From NCBI GenBank assembly GCA_016795125.1, contig JAEUIG010000448.1, positions 1 through 6,947 on the forward strand: a stretch of DNA of 6,947 bases, read 5' to 3'. Below the pieces are notes generated by a model. The model did no database searches. It saw nothing but the letters and a program-made list of their open reading frames with translations, and was not told the DNA's origin. Below are positions 1 to 5,752 of the stretch, piece after piece. Source of the DNA: Planctomycetaceae bacterium (GTDB lineage: Bacteria > Planctomycetota > Planctomycetia > Planctomycetales > Planctomycetaceae). Position 1 is the stretch's first letter, and each line of letters opens with the position of its first letter. The translations under genes and the position numbers were made by a program.

Positions 1-287
1 AGGGAGTCGGAGTGGCGGCGATCGACGCGGCTGCACGGCCGCTGGTGCAGATGTGCCTGGAGGGTCTGCAGTCGCTGAAGGTCGACCTGCTGACTCCGGC
101 CGACCCGGCGCACATCGCGGGCATTCTGGCGTTCCGGCATCCGGACGCGGATCGCATTCATAAGACACTGCACGCTGCCGGCGTGCATGTCATGTCGAGC
201 GCCGGCCGGCTGCGGATCGCCATCCACGGGTACAATACAGTCGCGGATATCGAGCGACTGTTGAGCACGCTGCGCGGGATCGTTTGA
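1..287 (+). CDS. Class V aminotransferase (cysteine desulfurase-like), C-terminal fragment
   Basis: The frame is open from base 3, at the window edge, to a TGA at 285-287, so this is the 3' end of a longer gene. The visible part, about 94 residues, matches the small C-terminal domain of PLP-dependent class V aminotransferases (SufS/IscS/isopenicillin-N-epimerase-like). The segment AHIAGILAFRHPDAD is the strand that normally reads 'GI(V/L)SFxxP', and GRLRIAIHGYNT is the family's 'R(V/I)SxHxYNT' motif near the C-terminus, followed by the usual 'xxDIxRLLxxL' helix. The PLP-binding lysine lies upstream and cannot be seen. Such enzymes remove sulfur or an amino group from cysteine or related amino acids in the cytoplasm; the exact substrate cannot be told from this end. 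A GTG at 12 is in frame but is unlikely to be the start, because the fold continues upstream of it. The next gene on this strand is the GxxExxY module 33 bp further on. Confidence 0.85.
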   Translation, partial: GVGVAAIDAAARPLVQMCLEGLQSLKVDLLTPADPAHIAGILAFRHPDADRIHKTLHAAGVHVMSSAGRLRIAIHGYNTVADIERLLSTLRGIV

Positions 288-320
288 CGCGGTCGCAGAG
301 TTTTTCCGAAAGAAGAGATA

Positions 321-349
321 TCACCACGGAGTCACGGAGGACACGGAGA
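321..349 (+). repeat. Left inverted-repeat arm (CACGGAG units) of the GxxExxY module
   Basis: This arm contains three CACGGAG units at 325-331, 333-339 and 342-348. Its 29 bases match the reverse complement of 755-783 at 28 positions; the only difference is at 340. It lies 33 bp after the aminotransferase stop and ends 26 bp before the nuclease start. Similar CACGGAG/CACAGAG arrays beside GxxExxY genes are, as I recall, common in planctomycetes, Verrucomicrobia and other environmental bacteria. Confidence 0.9.
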
Positions 350-375
350 AGCGACAGAAAAAGAGAGGCGCCATT

Positions 376-750
376 GTGCTTGTTTACGAAGACTTATCGC
401 ATGCGATCATTGGCGCTGCCATCGAAGTTCATCGAGTACTGGGGCCTGGGCTATTGGAGTCTGCCTACTTGGAATGTCTTTGTCGGGAGTTCTCCTTGCG
501 GCGATTGAGTTTTGAGCGCAAGGTGAAGCTGCCCGTTGGCTACAAAGGACTTCGGCTCGACTGCGGATACGAGATGGACCTCGTCGTCGATGGAAAAGTT
601 GTGATTGAAATCAAGTCTGTCGAGAAACTGGCCCCGGTCCACGAAGCGCAGCTGTTGACGTACCTGAAGATCAGTGGAATGCGACTCGGACTGCTGATGA
701 ACTTCAACACGGTACTTTTGACCGACGGCATCAAACGGATCGTCTATTAG
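376..750 (+). CDS. GxxExxY protein (PD-(D/E)XK nuclease superfamily)
   Basis: This 124-aa protein has the family's normal length. The signature motif is G25-L-L-E28-S-A-Y31, preceded by the typical 'IIGAAIEVHRVLGPG' helix. The nuclease-type core is seen as D68 in 'YEMDLVV', E78-I-K80 in 'VVIEIKS', and Q92xxxY96 in 'QLLTYLK'; these are the metal-binding D-ExK set plus the Q/Y helix of PD-(D/E)XK folds (PF13366/TIGR04256 type). The C-terminus 'LLMNFNTVLLTDGIKRIVY' is also typical. All key residues are present, so the gene looks intact. The start is GTG at 376, with a purine-rich AGAGG at 364-368 seven bases upstream; it aligns with the usual family start. The biological role is unknown; a nucleic-acid nuclease linked to the bracketing repeats is plausible but not shown. 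It stops 4 bp before the right arm. GC content is lower than in neighbouring genes, which hints at transfer. Confidence 0.93.
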   Translation: MLVYEDLSHAIIGAAIEVHRVLGPGLLESAYLECLCREFSLRRLSFERKVKLPVGYKGLRLDCGYEMDLVVDGKVVIEIKSVEKLAPVHEAQLLTYLKISGMRLGLLMNFNTVLLTDGIKRIVY

Positions 751-754
751 CTCA

Positions 755-783
755 TCTCCGTGTTCTCCGTGACTCCGTGGTGA
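755..783 (-). repeat. Right inverted-repeat arm (CACGGAG units) of the GxxExxY module
   Basis: Read on the minus strand this copies 321-349 with one difference (28 of 29), including the three CACGGAG units. It begins 4 bp after the nuclease stop codon and ends 17 bp before the start of the redoxin-like gene, so it forms most of that gene's leader. In a plus-strand transcript the two arms could pair into a 29-bp stem enclosing the whole gene, or this arm could work in transcript termination. Confidence 0.9.
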
Positions 784-800
784 ATCTTTTGTCTTGATGG

Positions 801-1418
801 ATGAATGCGTTGGCAATCGCGCGACGTCGCATCGTGATCCTGCCGCTGGCGGCCGTGGTAATTGGTGCGTTGACGCTCTATCGGCTCAACCGGGCCGAAC
901 GTCCGCCCGCAGCCGTTCCGAAATCGGCCGGGACGGTGGAAACCCGGCCGGCGCCGTTGCTGGCGATTCCGCTGGCCGACCAGCATAAGAACATCGTCAA
1001 GCTGGAGCGGTACTACGGGCGCGCGTCGATCGTGATCGTGTTCTTCGATGCCGAGGCCGGTGCGGACAGGGACCCGTATCTCACACGGCTCCGCGATTGC
1101 TTCGAACAACTGGACGACGACGGCATCGAGATCGTGGCGATCAGCACCGCGTCGCGCTTTCAGAACCAGCAGGCCGAGGAGCGAGCCGGGAAGCCTTTTC
1201 CGTTCCCGCTGTTGAGCGATATTCATCCGGAAGGCTTATCGCCCGCGCCAATCGCCATTCAGTTCGGGCTGTTCGACACCGCGTCGCAGACGACGAAGAC
1301 GGCGGTTTACCTCGTCGACCGGGCGGGACAGATCGCCTGGGACGAAGGACGACCGCGTCCAGTCAGAGATCCAGCAGCGGCCGTCGACGCGCTCTGCCGA
1401 GGGGAGTGGCCGCAGTAA
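801..1418 (+). CDS. Membrane-anchored redoxin/peroxiredoxin-like protein lacking the catalytic cysteine
   Basis: This 205-aa protein has an uncleaved-looking N-terminal anchor: basic residues R8-R10, then a hydrophobic stretch from about 11 to 26. A thioredoxin-fold region of AhpC/TSA or redoxin type follows at about 50-200. The pattern includes 'LLAIPLADQHKNIVKLERYYGRASIVIVFFDAEAG' (residues 53-87), 'GIEIVAISTAS' (108-118), 'FPLLSD' near 135-140 and 'TAVYLVDRAGQIAW' (167-180), which match the usual order of strands. In true peroxiredoxins the cysteine follows 'VLFFxP' within a PxxxTxxC loop; here that loop reads FFDAEAGADRD. The only cysteines are C100 and C199, neither at the active position, so peroxidase activity is unlikely. 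Location is probably periplasmic or exported and membrane-bound. The start is the first ATG after an in-frame TGA at 795-797, with no clear ribosome site. It converges with the next gene. It might be a structural or sensor relative of redoxins. Confidence 0.75.
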   Translation: MNALAIARRRIVILPLAAVVIGALTLYRLNRAERPPAAVPKSAGTVETRPAPLLAIPLADQHKNIVKLERYYGRASIVIVFFDAEAGADRDPYLTRLRDCFEQLDDDGIEIVAISTASRFQNQQAEERAGKPFPFPLLSDIHPEGLSPAPIAIQFGLFDTASQTTKTAVYLVDRAGQIAWDEGRPRPVRDPAAAVDALCRGEWPQ

Positions 1419-1431
1419 CGAGCCGAGTAGT

Positions 1432-1456
1432 AGAGGCCAAACCCCCGCTTGGCTCT
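1432..1456. terminator. Possible bidirectional hairpin between convergent genes
   Basis: AGAG (1432-1435) and CCAA (1437-1440) can pair with TTGG (1449-1452) and CTCT (1453-1456). This gives an 8-bp stem with one bulged G and an 8-base loop. It sits in the 65-bp gap between the redoxin-like gene and the oxidase-subunit gene, where a shared terminator is expected. There is no U-run after it, so factor-independent termination is doubtful. Just beyond it a 7-base unit (AGCCCTC then AGCCCTT) repeats twice at 1458-1471. Confidence 0.3.
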
Positions 1457-1483
1457 TAGCCCTCAGCCCTTGCCCCATTCTCG

Positions 1484-2092
1484 CTACACCGTCACTCCGT
1501 GCGTCGTCGCGATGGCAAGGACGAGCAGGACGAACAGCCAGGCGATACCGAGGGCGTGCCAGAACCAGGCGCAGACGTTGACGCCCCAGAAGTACTCGTG
1601 GTCGTAGCGGTTGGCTTGGGCGCGCGTCGTGATGAATGCGAGGAACAGAACGGCGACGCTGAGGTGCAAGGCATGCAGCGCTGCGAGCATCAGGACGAAC
1701 GAGGTTGCTCCCAGAGATGCGTCGCCGGCGGCCCGGTGTGCGGGGAGCAGCCAGTACAGCCCGTACCCCTGCACGCCCATGAACAGCGTTCCGGCACAGA
1801 GAGCGACGAGCAGCCATTGGCGAAAGGCGCGCTGTTTTTCGCGGCGGACGGCGGCCACGGCTTTCGACAGGGCAATGCTGCCGGCGATAAGCAGCAGCGT
1901 CGCGATCACGAACGACGGCGGCACGAGGAACCGCGGACGCAGGGCAGGACGGCCGAACAGCGTTGCCAGTCCCACGGCCAGCAGCGTGGCAAAGCCGAAG
2001 GCTCCGCACGCCAGCAGGAAGAATCGGACGGCGGTTTGGCTTTGTCCGGAGGCGTGACGCTGCGGGGCAGGGAACTGAAGACCGGTGGACAT
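1484..2092 (-). CDS. Heme-copper oxidase subunit III-like membrane protein
   Basis: This 202-aa protein has five predicted membrane helices (about 20-45, 56-80, 92-116, 129-154, 168-196), the count seen in short bacterial subunit III/CyoC proteins. Matches to the family are the loop after helix 2 followed by 'AGTLFMGVQGYGLYW' (G-x-Q region, Q108), 'LMLAALHALHLSVAV' (H140 and H143, equal to the 'GFHGLHV' motif), and 'AWFWHALGIAWLF' (W178-H179, W185, equal to 'WYWHFVDxxWLF'). Subunit III lacks redox centres and supports the catalytic subunit of aerobic respiration in the inner membrane. The glutamate usual in helix 1 ('FL(L/M)SE') is not seen; that place reads FFLLACGAF. The ATG at 2092 is chosen because the protein becomes membrane-like right after it; the frame stays open upstream to 2428, but the extra residues look like translated non-coding DNA and run over the end of the WG gene. 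No other oxidase subunit is in the window. It lies downstream of the WG-repeat gene on the same strand. Confidence 0.75.
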   Translation of the reverse strand: MSTGLQFPAPQRHASGQSQTAVRFFLLACGAFGFATLLAVGLATLFGRPALRPRFLVPPSFVIATLLLIAGSIALSKAVAAVRREKQRAFRQWLLVALCAGTLFMGVQGYGLYWLLPAHRAAGDASLGATSFVLMLAALHALHLSVAVLFLAFITTRAQANRYDHEYFWGVNVCAWFWHALGIAWLFVLLVLAIATTHGVTV

Positions 2093-2158
2093 GGCGACGA
2101 TGGAAGCGTTTGGGCGTCTCGTGCATCGTGGGGTTCGTTGCCGGCAGCGCCTGCTGCG

Positions 2159-2187
2159 AAAGTAGCATCGGAAATCGCAGATTGCAA
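2159..2187 (-). promoter_or_regulatory. Weak candidate promoter for the oxidase subunit III-like gene
   Basis: On the minus strand TTGCAA (2187-2182) is followed after exactly 17 bases by TACTTT (2164-2159). This resembles a sigma-70 -35 box with a poor -10 box. It would give a leader of roughly 60 bases before the ATG at 2092. The -35-like part lies inside the AT-rich repeat tract. The match is weak and may be chance. Confidence 0.2.
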
Positions 2188-2200
2188 AATGCAAATTGCA
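2170..2200. repeat. Short AT-rich degenerate repeat (AATTGCA/AATGCAA units)
   Basis: This 31-base tract consists of overlapping 7-base variants: ATTGCAA, AATGCAA, ATTGCA and a diverged copy ATCGCAG. It stands out sharply from the GC-rich DNA on both sides. Read on the minus strand it is TGCAATTTGCATTTTGCAAT plus a tail. From memory, tracts of this kind recur between genes in planctomycete genomes. It lies in the 205-bp gap between the WG-repeat gene and the oxidase-subunit gene; the rest of that gap shows nothing clear. Confidence 0.6.
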
Positions 2201-2297
2201 GTGGCGGCGCTGGCGCTCACGCAACGACGCCGGTTCTGGACCCGTCAGCCCGCACATCTCCCCTGCGTGTTCGTTGGCGGCCCCACAACCATGGCCA

Positions 2298-3293
2298 TCA
2301 ACACTGCGGTTGCCAGACGTATTCGCCGCGGCGGTTGATATAGCCGATGTCCTCGCCACCTGGCTTTGTGCCAATGCATGCCAGTCCATTCGTGAACGGT
2401 CCCGCATACTCGCAGGCAATATCGGCAATCACGATCTGTCCCGAATGATCGATATAGCTCGTGCTTTTCTGCGCCGTCGAATTGACGGCTGCCAGACCAT
2501 CAGAAAACGCCTCGCCGTACTGAAAACGCTCTGCGAATGCCGGGTTCCCCTGCTTGTCGATGTAGCCAAACTCCTGCGGCTTGCTCCAGTCCCGCTTGCC
2601 TTTCGGAATGAACTCGACGCGCGCGAGTCCCCCTGAAAATGACGTCGCCTGGGCAAACTGGGCCGGAATCACGAACTCGCCGCACTTGCTGATGTAACCG
2701 GTCTTTCCTTTGACGAGCACATCTGCCAGGCCCTCAGAAAAATTACCTGCCGCCGAACAGGTCAGGCTGAAGACTGCATTCCCCGCTCGGTCGACGTAGG
2801 ACCATTTTCGCTGGCTTTCGCAGAACATCAGACCTTCCTGGCATGATCCCAGGTGCGACGCTGCGATCTCAAACACCGTTTGCCCCTGAGCATCAATGAC
2901 GCGGCGCGTCTTCCCAAGATGGACGGTGGCCAGTCCCTCCGAGAACTCGAACCCGGCGTCGTACTGTGGCTCGACGGCGTATTCACCGCGCGTGTTGATG
3001 TAACCGAATTTCTTCCCGACGTAGACGCCGGCCAACCCTTCCGAAAACGGGCGCGCATACTCAAACTGGACGGGCGTGATCGGGTTTCCAGCAGTGTCAA
3101 TGTATCCCCAGAGTTCCTGAACACGGTCTTTGAAAAAACGGTCTTTGCGTCCCTCGGGATCCGGGTGGCCCACCATGGCAAATCCGTCAGAAAAATCGTG
3201 GGCCAGTTCAAAAGCCGGTTCAATCACGATCCGGGCGTTTTCATCGATGTAGCCAAGCTGGCCGTTGACGCGGACGAGAAAGCGGTTTGCCAT
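2298..3293 (-). CDS. WG-repeat protein (about eight and a half repeats)
   Basis: This 331-aa protein is built almost wholly of WG (KWG) repeats of about 31-45 residues. Each runs '(W/F)GY(I/V)D..G...I.P.F..A..FSEGLA.V'. Units start near residues 14, 62, 96, 130, 164, 198, 242 and 278, and a half unit near 316 ends the protein. FSEGLA or FSDGLA variants mark most repeats; the fourth (RRVID... CQEGLM) is the most diverged. There is no clear signal peptide or membrane helix, so it may be cytoplasmic. WG repeats are thought to form beta-rich, propeller-like binding surfaces; the partner is unknown. ATG 3293 (MANRF) is preferred because GGGGAG at 3308-3303 lies nine bases upstream; ATG 3302 (MTAMANRF) is also in frame but touches that site. 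It is divergent from the protease fusion gene, with about 176 bp between starts, and lies upstream of the oxidase-subunit gene. Confidence 0.85.
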   Translation of the reverse strand: MANRFLVRVNGQLGYIDENARIVIEPAFELAHDFSDGFAMVGHPDPEGRKDRFFKDRVQELWGYIDTAGNPITPVQFEYARPFSEGLAGVYVGKKFGYINTRGEYAVEPQYDAGFEFSEGLATVHLGKTRRVIDAQGQTVFEIAASHLGSCQEGLMFCESQRKWSYVDRAGNAVFSLTCSAAGNFSEGLADVLVKGKTGYISKCGEFVIPAQFAQATSFSGGLARVEFIPKGKRDWSKPQEFGYIDKQGNPAFAERFQYGEAFSDGLAAVNSTAQKSTSYIDHSGQIVIADIACEYAGPFTNGLACIGTKPGGEDIGYINRRGEYVWQPQC

Positions 3294-3302
3294 CGCAGTC
3301 AT

Positions 3303-3308
3303 CTCCCC
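3303..3308 (-). promoter_or_regulatory. Ribosome binding site deciding the WG-protein start
   Basis: GGGGAG on the minus strand ends nine bases before ATG 3293 but directly abuts ATG 3302. Normal spacing therefore favours the inner start. Confidence 0.5.
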
Positions 3309-3322
3309 GGAGAATCGCCCGT

Positions 3323-3346
3323 ATCGATCGATGTGTCTGCATGCAG
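3323..3346. promoter_or_regulatory. Two perfect 10-bp palindromes in the divergent promoter region
   Basis: ATCGATCGAT (3323-3332) and CTGCATGCAG (3337-3346) are both perfect palindromes, four bases apart, in the gap between the WG-repeat gene and the protease fusion gene. Dimeric regulators bind such sites, so an operator for one or both genes is possible. Restriction-like palindromes of this length can also arise by chance. Confidence 0.25.
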
Positions 3347-3469
3347 TGCGTTCTGTCTTGCACGCGCTGTGTGTGGCTCGATGGACCGGATTCTACCTAC
3401 GATCCTCACGACCCCATAGATGCGCTCACATCTCGCCTCGCCTCAAACGCCCTGACTGGATCGACGCTC

Positions 3470-5704
3470 ATGCAGCGTATCACTGCTCGATGGATGGCGG
3501 CCCTGGCGCTGGCCGTGCTCACACCCGTGACTTTCGCCCAGGACGCGACTGGCAACGCACCCGCAGCGGTTCCGACGCCTCCCGGCATCGAAGACCTGAC
3601 GGCGCGCGTGCAGCCCTCCATCGTCGTCGTCCGCTTTCTGGGTCGCGACGGCACGCCGCAGGGGATCGGTTCGGGGTTCATCATCCGTGAGGACGGACTG
3701 ATCGCCACCAACCTGCACGTTGTCGGTGAAGCCCGGCCGGTCACGGTGCAGCTTCTCGACGGCCGGCAGTTCCCCGTGAAGACGATCTACGCACACGACC
3801 GTGCGCACGACCTGGCTCTGCTCAAGATCGATGCCGACAGCCTTGCGCCGCTGACCATTGCGCCGGCCGATTCGCTTGTACAGGGACAGGCGCTCGTCGC
3901 CTTTGGAAATCCGCAGGGGCTGGAACACAGCGTCGTGACGGGCATCGTCTCCGCACTGCGCGAAGAGGTCGATGGCCTGCCGATGATCCAGCTCGCGATC
4001 CCGATCGAGCAGGGGAACAGCGGGGGACCGGTCGTCGATCTCGAAGGGCGGGTGCACGGACTCATCACGCTCAAGTCGCTCGTCACCGAAAACCTGGGCT
4101 ATGCCGTCGCGGCGCAGGCCTTGCAGCCGCTGCTCGACGATCCGAATCCGATTCCCATGGAACGCTGGCTGACGATCGGCGTGCTCAATCCGAAATACTG
4201 GCAGGTCGCGCAGGATACGGTCCGGTGGACGCAGCGTGCGGGACACATTCGGGCCGACGGGACGGGGACCGAGTTCGGCGGCCGTTCTCTCTGCCTGTCG
4301 ACGCGCGAGGTTCCCGCCGCGCCATTTGAGGTTGCCGTGATGGTGAAGTTGAACGAGGAGGACGGCGCCGCGGGACTGGTGTTTCATGCCGATGGGGGCG
4401 AACGGCACTACGGGTTTTATCCCAGCAGCGGGCAGTTGCGGTTCAGCCGGTTCGACGGCGCAACCGTCTATGAGTGGCATGTGCTGCGCGAGGCCCGCAG
4501 CGAACACTATCGACCCGGCGACTGGAACCGGATCAAGATTCGCGTTGAGCCGGGCAAGTTTCTGTGCTACTGCAACGACGAGCTGGTGTTCGAGGTTGAA
4601 GATGCGCAATACACGAGCGGGAAGGTCGGACTGGCGAAGTTCCGGCACACGACGGCCGAGTTCAAGGCGTTTGCGCTGGGAGCGGAAGTGCCCGGGCAGC
4701 GGGCGGATCCGGACGTGATCGCGCGCGTGAATCAGCTCGTCGAGGAGATCGCGACCAATCGCCCGCCGGCGGCGGAACTGGTCGATGATGTGGAGCCGAC
4801 GGGGTTGGCGGGCCGGCAGGCGCTCGACGAACGTGCCCGGCATCTCGAACGTCAGGCGCAGCGGTTGCGCGAGCTGTCCCGCGCCGTGCATGCGCAGCAG
4901 GTGCAGGCGGAAATCGCCCGCGCCCTCACGCCGGCGCCGGGGAACGACATCGATCTGCTGCGGGGGGCGCTGCTGATCGCGGCACTCGACAACGATGAAC
5001 TCGATGTCGACTTCTACATGCAGGCGGTGCAGGACCTGGCGGACGAGTTTCAGAAGTCGCTGCCGGCGGACATCACGGCTGCGGATCGACTGGCGGCGTT
5101 TCACCGGTTCCTGTTTGAAGAACAGGGTTTTCACGGAGCGCGGACCAGTTACTACACCGCTTCCAACAGCTACCTCAACGAAGTCCTGGATGACCGCGAG
5201 GGGCTGCCGATCACGCTGGCCGTGGTGTATGTCGAACTGGCGCGGCGCGTCGGCATTGATGCGGTCGGGATCGGTCTGCCGGGGCACTTCGTCGTGCAGA
5301 CGACTGCGAACGGCGAGTCGCAGCTTGTGGACGTGTTTGACCGCGGTCGCGTGATGCCCGAGGCCGAAGCCATGGCGATGGTCGCCAGTCGCGGCTTGGC
5401 ATGGGACGAAGCGTATCTCCGGCCGCAGACGGCCTCCGAGATCGTCATCCGCATGCTGCGGAACCTCATTGGAGTGGCGAACGACGCGTCGGACGCAGAA
5501 GCCGCGCTGCGCTATACCGACACCCTGCTGGCGATCCAGCCGGATTCAGTCGAAGACCATCTGTTCAAGGCGGTGCTCTGTTACAACACCCGCCGCGCCG
5601 CGGAGGGACTGGTCGAAGTCGACTGGATCCTCGAACGCCGCCCGGAGGGTTTGGTGATTGAGCGGGTGGAGGAGCTGCGGGAAGCGCTGGAGGGGCTGAA
5701 GTGA
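3470..5704 (+). CDS. Exported HtrA-like protease / ConA-like / SirB1 transglutaminase-like fusion protein
   Basis: This 744-aa protein starts with a signal peptide (R3, R7, hydrophobic 8-20, likely cut after T-F-A23), which is why ATG 3470 is chosen over the open frame reaching back to 3287. Residues about 40-230 are a trypsin-like HtrA/DegP domain with all triad residues: H83 in 'TNLHVV', D114 in 'AHDLALL', S184 in 'GNSGGP'. There is no PDZ domain. Residues about 257-405 look like a ConA-like jelly-roll of LamG/DUF1080 type ('GDWNRIKIRVEPGKF', 'FEVEDAQYTSGKVGL'), a fold that often binds sugars. A charged helical linker with likely coiled coil (about 415-490) leads to a SirB1-type transglutaminase-like domain (about 510-640: 'SYLNEVLDDREGLPITLAVVYVELARR', H606 in 'GHFVV', D621 in 'LVDVFD'). 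Helical TPR-like repeats reach the C-terminus. The transglutaminase cysteine position is not cysteine (G578-L-P-I-T-L). The domain order suggests a periplasmic protease with added binding or scaffold parts. Its substrate is unknown. Confidence 0.88.
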   Translation: MQRITARWMAALALAVLTPVTFAQDATGNAPAAVPTPPGIEDLTARVQPSIVVVRFLGRDGTPQGIGSGFIIREDGLIATNLHVVGEARPVTVQLLDGRQFPVKTIYAHDRAHDLALLKIDADSLAPLTIAPADSLVQGQALVAFGNPQGLEHSVVTGIVSALREEVDGLPMIQLAIPIEQGNSGGPVVDLEGRVHGLITLKSLVTENLGYAVAAQALQPLLDDPNPIPMERWLTIGVLNPKYWQVAQDTVRWTQRAGHIRADGTGTEFGGRSLCLSTREVPAAPFEVAVMVKLNEEDGAAGLVFHADGGERHYGFYPSSGQLRFSRFDGATVYEWHVLREARSEHYRPGDWNRIKIRVEPGKFLCYCNDELVFEVEDAQYTSGKVGLAKFRHTTAEFKAFALGAEVPGQRADPDVIARVNQLVEEIATNRPPAAELVDDVEPTGLAGRQALDERARHLERQAQRLRELSRAVHAQQVQAEIARALTPAPGNDIDLLRGALLIAALDNDELDVDFYMQAVQDLADEFQKSLPADITAADRLAAFHRFLFEEQGFHGARTSYYTASNSYLNEVLDDREGLPITLAVVYVELARRVGIDAVGIGLPGHFVVQTTANGESQLVDVFDRGRVMPEAEAMAMVASRGLAWDEAYLRPQTASEIVIRMLRNLIGVANDASDAEAALRYTDTLLAIQPDSVEDHLFKAVLCYNTRRAAEGLVEVDWILERRPEGLVIERVEELREALEGLK

Positions 5705-5716
5705 GGGGCCGAAGTA

Positions 5717-5752
5717 AGGAGCAAAGGAGCAGAGGAGCAAAGGAGCAGAGGG
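5717..5752 (+). repeat. Left arm of (AGGAGCAR)4 inverted repeat
   Basis: AGGAGC recurs at 5717, 5725, 5733 and 5741 with a strict 8-bp period. The two bases after it alternate as AA, AG, AA, AG, so there is also a 16-bp double unit, and the array closes with AGGG. It matches the reverse complement of 6272-6307 at 33 of 36 bases. It starts 12 bp after the stop codon of the protease fusion gene. Confidence 0.85.

Larger units (their letters stand above)
321..783 (+). mobile_element. Candidate repeat-bracketed GxxExxY module
   Basis: A 463-bp unit made of two near-identical 29-bp inverted arms and a single small gene between them. The gene's three sampled 60-base lines (421-480, 601-660, 661-720) are 47-55 % GC, against 65-73 % in sampled lines of the redoxin and protease genes, which suggests a separate origin. 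No transposase and no clear target-site duplication are visible, so movement is inferred from the arms, the compact layout and the known scattered occurrence of this family. It could instead be a non-mobile gene with a long-stem transcript. Confidence 0.45.

Noticed and set aside
321..348. CRISPR array or CRISPR-like repeats
   Set aside because: The CACGGAG units are only 7-9 bp with no spacers between them, and the same array reappears inverted at 755-783. No cas gene is present.
284..508. Small plus-strand frame overlapping the start of the GxxExxY gene
   Set aside because: It translates the CACGGAG arm and then a shifted reading of the nuclease gene, so it is a frame shadow.
311..793. Target-site duplication around the GxxExxY module
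   Set aside because: The bases outside the two arms (ending GAGATA on the left, starting ATCTTTT on the right) share no convincing direct repeat. Only a loose A-rich extension of the inverted repeat was seen.
747..1226. Minus-strand open frame opposite the redoxin-like gene
   Set aside because: It begins inside the redoxin-like coding region and ends in the right CACGGAG arm; the sequence is arginine-rich and domain-free.
1499..2338. Plus-strand open frame opposite the oxidase subunit III-like gene
   Set aside because: The product is a low-complexity E/Q/R/G-rich shadow, while the minus strand encodes five clean membrane helices with subunit III motifs.
2093..2428. N-terminal extension of the oxidase subunit III-like frame to 2428
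   Set aside because: The extra residues show no family similarity, include the translated AT-rich repeat, and run over the 3' end of the WG-repeat gene.
3287..3469. Upstream extension of the protease fusion gene
   Set aside because: The 61 extra residues precede a proper signal peptide starting at ATG 3470 and would overlap the divergent WG-repeat gene start.
3443..5287. Long minus-strand open frame (about 614 codons) opposite the protease fusion gene
   Set aside because: It is antisense to a gene with a clear signal peptide and catalytic motifs, its product is rich in R, H and Q without any domain, and long antisense frames are common opposite GC-rich genes.
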